Shown: one piece after another, positions 1-5,187 of the stretch | Layout: each line of letters starts with the position of its first letter | How positions within the stretch are numbered: position 1 is the stretch's first letter | From: Bog-877 sp049518775 | GTDB taxonomy: Bacteria; Chloroflexota; Dormibacteria; Aeolococcales; Bog-877 | DNA length: 7,463 nucleotides | Direction of reading: 5' to 3' | NCBI GenBank assembly: GCA_049518775.1 | Contig: JBEKRL010000085.1 | Span: 1 to 7,463, forward strand | Notes under the pieces: generated by a model | Database searches by the model: none | What the model was told of the DNA's origin: nothing | The model's input: the letters and a program-made list of their open reading frames with translations, nothing else | Program-made: the position numbers and the translations under genes

Positions 1-629
1 CCAGCACGGACCCGGACGGCGGCTACCGCCGACCGGCTAGGCCTCCCCACCCGCGCCCGAGCCAAGAGCCTCGCAGCTGGACCCGGACCGGGCTGATCGC
101 CGTGGCGGCACTGGCGATCGTGCTGATCGGGTGGAACCTGCTCCACGGCGGCAGCAAGCCCGCCGTCTCCCACCATCCGACCGGCCAGGCCACCGCCTCA
201 GCCAAGCCCAGCCCGTCGAGCGCCAGCACGCCGAAGCCGGCGCCTACACCGGTGGCCCTGTCCGGGGTCCAGGCCGTGGGCAGCACCGGCAGTGGCTATC
301 AGGTCCAGACCGTGCGCTACGGAGTTCATGGGAGCCAGCTCTGGGTCGTCTTCCAGATGGTCGATGGCAGCGGAGCTCCCAAGGTCACGGCCGGCTTCGA
401 TGGCCCCGACACCCTCTACATCGAGATGCAGGGGGTCGCTCCCGGGACCCAGGTTCCCCAGCCCGCGGCGGGCGAAGTGGTCAGCAGCACCACGGTCGGC
501 CAGGATCCCGGCTTCTCGGGAGCCGTCTACATCCTCCACCTCACCCGCCCGGTGCAGCTGTCCCCGTCGCTCCTGCCTGGGACGGAGAGCGGAGGTGCTG
601 GGGAGCGCTACATCGCGATCCTCCAGTAG
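1..629 (+). CDS. Membrane-anchored AMIN-like domain protein, 5' partial
   Basis: The frame ending at the TAG at 627-629 is open to the left edge, so the true start is probably outside the window. A GTG at 102 is the first start codon in frame, but it has no Shine-Dalgarno sequence and would remove the Arg-rich stretch and the first part of the membrane segment. Visible order: a short Pro/Arg-rich cytoplasmic stretch, one hydrophobic helix (about bases 87-140, GLIAVAALAIVLIGW), a Pro/Ala/Ser/Thr-rich linker (about 175-250), then a beta-rich domain of about 115 residues. The pattern PDTLYIEMQGV, then VSSTTVGQDPGF, then AVYILHLTRP resembles AMIN-type domains, which bind cell-wall components and localise envelope proteins. 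This suggests an extracellular domain on a single membrane anchor. The domain call is by eye and only moderately secure; the role is unknown. Confidence 0.6.
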   Translation, partial: STDPDGGYRRPARPPHPRPSQEPRSWTRTGLIAVAALAIVLIGWNLLHGGSKPAVSHHPTGQATASAKPSPSSASTPKPAPTPVALSGVQAVGSTGSGYQVQTVRYGVHGSQLWVVFQMVDGSGAPKVTAGFDGPDTLYIEMQGVAPGTQVPQPAAGEVVSSTTVGQDPGFSGAVYILHLTRPVQLSPSLLPGTESGGAGERYIAILQ

Positions 630-795
630 GGGACGATAGAGGGGGCATGGGTGGCCCAGATTCCATGGCGTCCGTCCCCATGCGGGGCTGGATCGGGGTC
701 GCAACTGCGCGGCCAGGTGAGTCGGCTGACCGCGGCGGGTTACTCCGGGTGCTGGCCACCGGGTTCCGTGCCGGGCCAGCCTGAGGCCCCCCAGG

Positions 796-839
796 CGGCG
801 GCCGGGCCGCCGGGAGATTCTGCGGCCCACCGCCGCAGA
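796..839. other. Two adjacent GC-rich hairpins in convergent gap
   Basis: Two perfect stems lie side by side: 796-802 with 806-812 (7 bp, 3-nt loop) and TCTGCGGC at 819-826 with GCCGCAGA at 832-839 (8 bp, 5-nt loop). Neither has a T-tract on either strand. They lie between the end of the AMIN-like gene (629) and the end of cysK (1003), which point at each other, so transcript 3'-end formation or protection is the simplest role. The rest of 630-1002 contains no gene I can support. Confidence 0.45.
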
Positions 840-861
840 GAACCCTGCCCGAAATGAAGCA

Positions 862-883
862 GGGGGCAATGGAGATTGCCCCC
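862..883. terminator. Strong hairpin, possible bidirectional terminator
   Basis: GGGGGCAAT at 862-870 and ATTGCCCCC at 875-883 form a perfect 9-bp stem with a GGAG loop. It sits in the gap between two convergent genes, the usual place for a shared terminator. There is no U-tract, so it would have to act as a U-less terminator, as proposed for some high-GC bacteria, or as a 3'-end stabiliser. A competing 6-bp stem (CCCTGC at 843-848 with GCAGGG at 859-864) shares bases 862-864 with it, so the two cannot both form fully. Confidence 0.45.
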
Positions 884-979
884 CGCCGACTCCAGCCGGG
901 CCCCGGCCTGGGTCAGGTTGGGGGGAGAGCCTGCTGCCGTTGCCGGAGCCTGGGGATTCGCCGGCCGCGCCTCGGCGCT

Positions 980-999
980 GGAGCCGGTGCCGGCCCTCC
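980..999 (-). terminator. Weak hairpin just after cysK stop
   Basis: GGAG (980-983) pairs with CTCC (996-999), flanking a CCGG/CCGG inner stem (984-987 with 990-993), with a two-base bulge and a very small loop. It begins three bases past the cysK stop codon on the minus strand. The tight loop and the lack of a U-tract make it a poor intrinsic terminator; the hairpin at 862-883 is the stronger candidate. Confidence 0.2.
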
Positions 1000-1002
1000 C
1001 CG

Positions 1003-1917
1003 CTATCCGAACAGTGCTTCCACTGAGAGATAGCGCTCGGCGCTGTCGTACGCGAACGTCAACACCCTAGCTCCGTCCACCATCTGCGGGACCAGCGACG
1101 CAACCGCCGCCAGTGAGGCCCCCGAGGAGACCCCGACCAGGATTCCCTCCTCGCGCGCCGACCGGCGCGCGTAGGTGAAGGCATCCTCTGGAGCCACTTG
1201 GATGATTCCGTCGAGGAGGTCGGTGCGCATCACGCCGGGGATGAACCCGGCCCCAATCCCCTGAATGGGGTGGGGCGAGTGCGTCCCTCCGGACAGCACT
1301 GGCGAGAGCGTGGGCTCCACGGCGTAGACCTTGAGGCCGGGCCAGCGCGGCTTGAGCAGCTCCGCGCAGCCGGTGATGTGGCCCCCGGTCCCCACCCCGG
1401 TCACGAGGTAGTCAAGACCCTCAGGGAAGTCCGCGAGGATCTCCTCGGCCGTGGTCCGGCGATGGACCGCCACGTTGGCAGGATTGTCGAACTGCATCGG
1501 CATCCAGGCCCCTGCGGTCTCGGCGACGATCTCCCGGGCCCGGGCGATGGCACCTTTCATGCCCAGCTCACGAGGGGTGAGCTCGAGCTGAGCGCCGTAG
1601 GCGGTCATGAGCTTGCGTCGCTCAATCGAGAACGATTCCGGCATCACCAGGGTCAGCCGGTAGCCTTTCACGGCCGCGACCAAGGCCAAGGCGACCCCGG
1701 TGTTGCCCGACGTCGGCTCGACGATGATCGAGTTCGGACCGATGATCCCGCGCTCTTCGGCGTCCTCGATCATGGCCAGCCCGATCCGATCCTTGATGCT
1801 GCCGCCTGGATTGCTCCGCTCCTGCTTGACCCAGACCTCGATCCGAGGGTCGAACAGGTGGTTGAGGCGCACCTCAGGCGTCCTTCCGATGATCTCGAGG
1901 ATGTTGTTGACTCTCAC
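1003..1917 (-). CDS. cysK: Cysteine synthase (O-acetylserine sulfhydrylase)
   Basis: Encodes a cytosolic PLP enzyme of 304 residues, the usual CysK length, which converts O-acetylserine and sulfide to cysteine and acetate. The PLP-binding lysine is K42 in NPGGSIKDR. The substrate loop TSGNTG is at 69-74, the phosphate-binding glycine loop GVGTGGH at 174-180 (His in place of the more usual final Thr), the PIQGIGAGFIP block at 217-227, and SSGAS at 264-268. The start is GTG at 1915-1917, preceded on the minus strand by AGGAGG with a 4-nt spacer, which fixes it well. It follows cysE by 39 bp on the same strand and is probably co-transcribed with it. A cystathionine beta-synthase identity is less likely because there is no CBS-pair domain and the neighbour is cysE. 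Confidence 0.95.
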   Translation of the reverse strand: MRVNNILEIIGRTPEVRLNHLFDPRIEVWVKQERSNPGGSIKDRIGLAMIEDAEERGIIGPNSIIVEPTSGNTGVALALVAAVKGYRLTLVMPESFSIERRKLMTAYGAQLELTPRELGMKGAIARAREIVAETAGAWMPMQFDNPANVAVHRRTTAEEILADFPEGLDYLVTGVGTGGHITGCAELLKPRWPGLKVYAVEPTLSPVLSGGTHSPHPIQGIGAGFIPGVMRTDLLDGIIQVAPEDAFTYARRSAREEGILVGVSSGASLAAVASLVPQMVDGARVLTFAYDSAERYLSVEALFG

Positions 1918-1956
1918 GCTGCCTCCTGGTGGTTTGGTTGGTCGGTCGGTTAGCTG

Positions 1957-2889
1957 TCAGATCACGAAGTCAGAGAACTCGAACCCCTCCATGGCACTGC
2001 GGACCCTCACCTGGCTGGACTGGTAGACGACCGAGTGAGAGGGGACGCTGTGCGTCAGCCAGACGTTGCCACCCACCACGCTGTCGTGACCGACCTCGGT
2101 GTCGCCTCCAAGCACGGTGGCGTTCGCGTAGATCACCACCCGATCCCCGATGGTCGGGTGGCGCTTGGTCCCGGCGGCGGACTTGGCGACACTCAGCGCA
2201 CCGAGCGTGACCCCCTGGTAGAGCTTGACCTCGTCCCCGATCACGGCGGTCTCTCCGATGACGACACCGGTTCCGTGATCGATGCACAGACCGCGGCCGA
2301 TCGCCGCGCCGGGGTGGATGTCAATGCCGGTTCGGGTGTGGGCGACCTCCGTGAGCAGACGGGGAAGGACGCGCACCCCGAGCCGATGAATCTCGTGGGC
2401 GATCCGATGGATGGCGATCGCCAGGAACCCTGGATAGGCTGAGATCACCTCGTCCAGGCTCTCCGCCGCCGGGTCGCCGGCGAGGATTGCCTCCCCATCA
2501 AGACGGATCTGCTCGTACAGGGCGGGCAGTGCCACCATGAAGGAACCGGCGACCTCGGCGGAGCGGGGCGGTGCTTCGAGTGGGCCAAGCAGGTCGCGGA
2601 GATCGCGCCGGACCAAGGTCAGGGCGGCCTGGATCTCCTCGGCCGTCGTCCCCCTCTCCTCGGACAGCTGCGGGAAGAGGATGCCTAGCAGCCCGTCGAC
2701 GAAGGCAGCCACATCTCGCTTCAAGGGCAGCGCTTCGGTCTGAGGATGGCGGGCCTCGGCAAGCGCCTCGGCGAAGCCGTGCTCGCGCTCGTGGTCTCCT
2801 GTCATCTGCAGGAGTCTGCCACCATCGGGCGCGCCGGCTCCCAGATCGATGCTGGGCTCACCCGGCAGCGAGGGCCGAGCCTGGGGCAT
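1957..2889 (-). CDS. cysE: Serine O-acetyltransferase (long form)
   Basis: Acetylates serine with acetyl-CoA to O-acetylserine, the committed step to cysteine. From this start the protein has 310 residues, normal for the long (EpsC-type) serine acetyltransferases. The alpha-helical N-terminal domain carries GDPAAES near 138-144 and AYPGFLAIAIHRIAHE near 151-166. The left-handed beta-helix follows, with DIHPGA (His192), IDHGTGVVIGET (Asp204, His205; catalytic pair region), VKLYQGVTLGALS, KRHPTIGD and GGNVWL. The protein ends SDFVI; a C-terminal Ile is the family's docking residue for CysK. The start is uncertain. The ATG at 2887-2889 has GGGGGA 12 nt upstream. The ATG at 2803-2805 gives 282 residues but has no clear RBS. 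The ATG at 2944-2946 and a TTG at 3136-3138 would add residues the family does not need. Followed by cysK after 39 bp. Confidence 0.93.
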   Translation of the reverse strand: MPQARPSLPGEPSIDLGAGAPDGGRLLQMTGDHEREHGFAEALAEARHPQTEALPLKRDVAAFVDGLLGILFPQLSEERGTTAEEIQAALTLVRRDLRDLLGPLEAPPRSAEVAGSFMVALPALYEQIRLDGEAILAGDPAAESLDEVISAYPGFLAIAIHRIAHEIHRLGVRVLPRLLTEVAHTRTGIDIHPGAAIGRGLCIDHGTGVVIGETAVIGDEVKLYQGVTLGALSVAKSAAGTKRHPTIGDRVVIYANATVLGGDTEVGHDSVVGGNVWLTHSVPSHSVVYQSSQVRVRSAMEGFEFSDFVI

Positions 2890-3058
2890 TTCACTCAGGT
2901 TCCCCCGCCAGGCGGGTCGCCGGTCCCGCTTCGCCGATGTGATCATCCGGCGCCTATCCGGGACGGCCTGGCCCAGGTCGAGCAGCGGCACGGACTCCCT
3001 ATCGAGGCCGCCGTACCCGGTCGTCCCACACCGCCGATCGAGATCGCCCGGGACCCCG

Positions 3059-3196
3059 TCACTTTCTCGGGTCGGGAGGGCCGCCGAGGCCGGCGCCACC
3101 CATCCCCGGGAAGGAGCCCATCTGGCGCCCAGCCGCAAGCCGAGCTGGAACGCCGGCGGAGGTCGACGACCAACGAAGGACGAAAGACGAGTTCAT
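3059..3196 (-). CDS. Possible serine-rich leader ORF upstream of cysE
   Basis: A 45-codon frame begins with the ATG at 3194-3196, which lies about where the predicted cysE promoter would start transcription (near 3197), so it could be translated from a leaderless mRNA. Five of the first 13 residues are Ser (positions 3, 4, 10, 11, 13); later residues are Gly/Pro rich and it ends ...GGPPDPRK. It contains no Cys. Leaderless small ORFs that sense cysteine supply through Cys codons are known ahead of sulfur genes in mycobacteria. Here the enriched residue is Ser, the substrate of CysE, so an attenuator role is speculation. It may also be a chance frame. Confidence 0.25.
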   Translation of the reverse strand: MNSSFVLRWSSTSAGVPARLAAGRQMGSFPGMGGAGLGGPPDPRK

Positions 3197-3203
3197 GGTC
3201 CAT

Positions 3204-3233
3204 ACTATACTGAATCAGTAGACATTCAGTCAG
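3204..3233 (-). promoter_or_regulatory. Promoter of the cysE-cysK operon
   Basis: On the minus strand a -35-like CTGACT (3228-3233) is followed after 18 bp by TATAGT (3204-3209), which matches the TATAAT -10 consensus in five of six bases. The -35 matches TTGACA in four of six. Transcription would start near 3197, leaving about 300 nt before the preferred cysE ATG. This is one of the few AT-rich patches in the window. A palindrome fills the spacer, so the promoter is probably controlled by a DNA-binding protein. Confidence 0.6.
3209..3230. promoter_or_regulatory. Palindromic operator candidate within cysE promoter
   Basis: ACTGAATCAGT (3209-3219) is a perfect 11-bp palindrome around one central base, and a further copy of the arm, ATTCAGT (3224-3230), gives a second inverted pair with ACTGAAT at 3209-3215. 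These repeats fill the space between the -35 and -10 boxes of the cysE promoter, where a bound repressor would block polymerase. Cysteine genes are controlled by Rrf2/CymR-like, LysR-like or other regulators in different bacteria; I do not recognise this site as belonging to a particular family. Confidence 0.45.
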
Positions 3234-3245
3234 CGGTCGCCTCTC

Positions 3246-3291
3246 GGCCCGGGCGTGCTCCCCGCGTCAGCTAGCGGGGCCAGCACGGGCC
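3246..3291. other. Long interrupted hairpin between cysE promoter and IS
   Basis: Nested arms pair in order: GGCCC (3246-3250) with GGGCC (3287-3291), GTGCT (3255-3259) with AGCAC (3282-3286), and CCCCGC (3260-3265) with GCGGGG (3274-3279). The loop is 8 nt; there is a 4-nt bulge on the left and a 2-nt bulge on the right. That is 16 pairs in 46 bases. It lies upstream of the left IS end, on the side that would once have led into etfB. It could be an old 5'-leader structure, a terminator between divergent units, or a protein-binding site. Confidence 0.45.
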
Positions 3292-3317
3292 GGCTGGGAG
3301 CGTCCGCGTGATGTACC

Positions 3318-3335
3318 CGTCTCAGAGATTAGTAG
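3318..3335 (+). repeat. Left terminal inverted repeat of IS630 element
   Basis: CGTCTCAGAGATTAGTAG matches the right-end repeat in inverted orientation at 14 of 18 positions. It lies 12 bp before the transposase start, as expected for the transposase-proximal end of an IS630 element. Confidence 0.75.
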
Positions 3336-3341
3336 TACAAT
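3336..3341 (+). promoter_or_regulatory. -10 box for a leaderless transposase transcript
   Basis: TACAAT matches the -10 consensus in five of six bases and ends 6 bp before the transposase ATG at 3348, so transcription would begin at or beside the start codon. No purine-rich ribosome binding site precedes that ATG, which agrees with leaderless translation. I see no convincing -35; the expected region falls in the left inverted repeat. Confidence 0.4.
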
Positions 3342-3347
3342 ACCGAA

Positions 3348-4397
3348 ATGGCGCTCAGAGCCCGGCGCGGGCGGCCGATCCCTTCCCTGACTCTGACCGA
3401 CAGCGAGCGCACCCGGCTGGAGCAGTGGGCCCATCGGCGGAGCACGGCCCAAGCCTTGGCCTTGCGCAGTCGCATCGTCCTGGCAGCCGCCAGAGGCGAG
3501 AGCAACCAGACGGTTGCGGAGCAGTTGGGGGTGAGCCAGCAGACCGTGGGCAAGTGGCGCCGGCGCTTCCTGGCCCGCCGCCTGGGCGGGCTCTCTGACG
3601 AGCCAAGGCCAGGTGTGCCACCGACGATAACCGATGCCCAGGTGGAGTGGGTCATCGCCAAGACCCTGGAGGGGACCCCCGAGGACGCGCCCCGGTGGTC
3701 GACCCGCTCAATGGCGGCAGTCAGCGGTCTTTCCCGCTCCTCTATCTCCCGGATCTGGCGGGCCTCCGGGCTCCAGCCCCACCGGGTGGAGCCCCTCAAG
3801 GTCTCGATCGACCCCTTCCTAGTGGACGGGGCGAGGGACATCGTCGGCCTCTACCTGGATCCTCCCGAGCGGGCCGCCGTGCTCTGCGGAGGCGAGATGT
3901 CGCCGATCCGGGCCTCGGCTCGGAGACTGCCCGTCCGGGCCCTGCGGGCAAAGCTGGACGAACCGCGCCCACCCGACCATGAGCGCCGCGGCAGGGCCGG
4001 CCTCTTCGCCGCCTACGGCGTGATCACCGGTGAAGGCCCCGGGCAACCGCATGGCCGCCGCCGCGCTCAAGACTTCGCTCAGTTCCTGCGGCGCATCGAG
4101 GCAACGGTGCCGGCCGACCGTGAGGTCCGCGTGATCCTCGACCACTGCTCCACCCAGAAGGTCCCAGCCATTCACCGCTGGCTGCTGCACCACCCTCGCT
4201 TCCACCTCCAGTTCGCCTGGAGCAGCAGCTCATGGCTCAACCTGGTCGAGTCCTGGTGCTCCGGGATGGGGGAGGAAGCGGACATCCGCGACTGGATCGG
4301 AGCCTGGCACCAGCACGCCCAGCCCTTCGTGTGGGTCAAGGCCGCCGGCGAGATCCCTACCAGCTCCCGCTTTTATCGACGTATCTCTGAAACGTGA
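3348..4397 (+). CDS. IS630-family transposase, probably inactive
   Basis: The 349-residue protein has an N-terminal helix-turn-helix (about 50-73, TVAEQLGVSQQTVGKWRRRF), a second winged-helix-like segment (about 110-145), and an RNase H-like DDE domain from about 160. Family landmarks are clear: LYLDPPERA (168-176), VILD (262-265), SSSWLNLVE (293-301) and PFVW (326-329). The first catalytic Asp, normally in a C-V-D-E-K-S-Q context, is Gly182 here (CGGEMSP), so the triad reads G182, D265, E301. About 14 residues usually found after the third acidic residue are missing between W303 and I313. The frame is otherwise open, so decay is recent or the protein has been kept for DNA binding. Both DDE defects predict no transposition. 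Confidence 0.88.
   Translation: MALRARRGRPIPSLTLTDSERTRLEQWAHRRSTAQALALRSRIVLAAARGESNQTVAEQLGVSQQTVGKWRRRFLARRLGGLSDEPRPGVPPTITDAQVEWVIAKTLEGTPEDAPRWSTRSMAAVSGLSRSSISRIWRASGLQPHRVEPLKVSIDPFLVDGARDIVGLYLDPPERAAVLCGGEMSPIRASARRLPVRALRAKLDEPRPPDHERRGRAGLFAAYGVITGEGPGQPHGRRRAQDFAQFLRRIEATVPADREVRVILDHCSTQKVPAIHRWLLHHPRFHLQFAWSSSSWLNLVESWCSGMGEEADIRDWIGAWHQHAQPFVWVKAAGEIPTSSRFYRRISET
4377..4394 (-). repeat. Right terminal inverted repeat of IS630 element
   Basis: CGACGTATCTCTGAAACG is the inverted partner of the left end. It overlaps the last codons of the transposase, whose TGA (4395-4397) falls at or just outside the element edge. The etfB ribosome binding site begins 8 bp further on. Confidence 0.72.
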
Positions 4398-4401
4398 CAC
4401 C

Positions 4402-4406
4402 AGGAG
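4402..4406 (+). promoter_or_regulatory. etfB: Ribosome binding site deciding the etfB GTG start
   Basis: AGGAG at 4402-4406 lies 7 nt before the GTG at 4414. This supports the GTG as start and shows that the IS ended just short of the translation signal. Confidence 0.7.
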
Positions 4407-4413
4407 ACGAGGA

Positions 4414-5187
4414 GTGCATATCGCAGTGATCTTGAAGCAGGTGCCCGACCTGGTCGAGGACGTCGAGGTGGACGCCAGCGGCATCGACATCGACCGGGAC
4501 CGGGTCGCGTGGAAGTTGAGCGAGTTCGACGACCACGCCCTGGAACAGGCGGTCCTGCTCAAAGAGAGTGGCGGAGTCGAGGTCACCGCCCTGGCCCTGG
4601 ATGCCGCCGGCGTCGACCAGTTGCTTTACTCGGCACTGGCGCGCGGGGCCGATCGTGCACAGAAGGTTCCCACCCCAGACCGCAGGACCGATGCTCCTCG
4701 GGCCGCGGCGGCACTGGCTCCGGTGCTGAGGGGGATGGGAGTGGACCTGGTGCTGACCGGAGTTCAGGCGGCCGACGATCTCAACGGGCAGTTGGGGCCC
4801 ATTCTGGCCACCACCCTCGGCTGGCCCCACGTGAGCGTCGTGAGCGGAGTCCAGCTCGCTGGGGCCGCGGCCCAGGTCCAGCAGGAGTACTCCGGCGGCC
4901 GCATGGCGACTCTCGAGATCACATTGCCAGCCGTGCTCGGGGTGCAGGCCGCCGCCCGACCACCGCGCTACGTGCCCATCAGCCGGCTCCGCCAGGTGAC
5001 CGCATCGGCTCAGATCGTCTCCGCCCCCCTCGCAGCCGAGGCGGCCCCGCTGGCCACCGCCGTGTCCTGTCTGGCCGCGTCGGAACAGGGGTCTAGAGCT
5101 CACATGCTCGAAGGAGAACCGGAGGAGATAGCCGAGCAGATCGTCGACGTGCTCCGTGAGCGCGGCTTTGTGGGGGCGCGAGGGTGA
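4414..5187 (+). CDS. etfB: Electron transfer flavoprotein beta subunit
   Basis: The 257-residue EtfB/FixA partner of EtfA binds AMP (or FAD in bifurcating types) and forms the docking face for flavin dehydrogenases. It opens with the family signature MHIAVILKQVPD (K8-D12), followed by FDDHALEQAVLLKE near 38-51, the ARGADRA segment at 76-82, the nucleotide-loop motif GVQAADDLNGQLGP (116-129), LPAV (171-174) and a C-terminal helix LEGEPEEIAEQIVDVLRERG (232-251). Such a tail is common in ETFs paired with Fe-S quinone reductases. Start is GTG with AGGAG 7 nt upstream. The stop overlaps the etfA start by 4 bp, implying translational coupling. Only 16 bp separate it from the transposase stop, so no native promoter is visible directly upstream. 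Confidence 0.95.
   Translation: MHIAVILKQVPDLVEDVEVDASGIDIDRDRVAWKLSEFDDHALEQAVLLKESGGVEVTALALDAAGVDQLLYSALARGADRAQKVPTPDRRTDAPRAAAALAPVLRGMGVDLVLTGVQAADDLNGQLGPILATTLGWPHVSVVSGVQLAGAAAQVQQEYSGGRMATLEITLPAVLGVQAAARPPRYVPISRLRQVTASAQIVSAPLAAEAAPLATAVSCLAASEQGSRAHMLEGEPEEIAEQIVDVLRERGFVGARG

Larger units (their letters stand above)
3318..4394 (+). mobile_element. Degenerate IS630-family insertion sequence
   Basis: The element of about 1.08 kb is bounded by imperfect terminal inverted repeats. The left end, 3318-3335 (CGTCTCAGAGATTAGTAG), matches the reverse complement of the right end, 4377-4394 (CGTTTCAGAGATACGTCG), at 14 of 18 positions, including a perfect 8-bp core TCAGAGAT. The right repeat lies in the last codons of the transposase. 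IS630 elements insert at TA and duplicate it. A TA is present at 3314-3315 on the left, but I find no matching TA at the right edge, so that junction has probably drifted or the true ends differ by a few bases. With the transposase damaged, the element looks immobile on its own. Confidence 0.8.

Noticed and set aside
198..869. Minus-strand frame of 223 codons over the AMIN-like gene and the gap
   Set aside because: It is Arg/Gly/Pro-rich with no motif and covers the hairpin cluster. The plus-strand frame has a coherent membrane helix, linker and domain.
1198..1953. A 251-codon plus-strand open frame across cysK
   Set aside because: It is antisense to the full set of CysK motifs and shows no family signature or ribosome site of its own.
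2875..2920. GCGGGGGAACC followed by GAGTGAAAT on the minus strand, reminiscent of the c-di-AMP (ydaO) riboswitch
   Set aside because: The other conserved blocks (CCGAA...GACAGCTAACC-like) are absent from the following sequence, so the likeness is probably chance.
3089..3101. GGGTGGCGCC on the minus strand in the cysE leader, resembling a T-box core
   Set aside because: The conserved ACC of the T-box bulge is not matched, no stem I specifier loop or paired downstream sequence is apparent, and it lies too near the promoter.
2890..3138. cysE N-terminal extension from a TTG at 3136-3138
   Set aside because: The start codon is rare, the added residues are Arg/Gly/Pro-rich with no relation to the family, and internal ATGs give the expected 282-310 residues.
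3270..3275. GCTAGC, containing the CTAG target favoured by IS630 itself
   Set aside because: It lies more than 40 bp from the mapped left repeat and in the loop region of a hairpin, so it is not the insertion junction.
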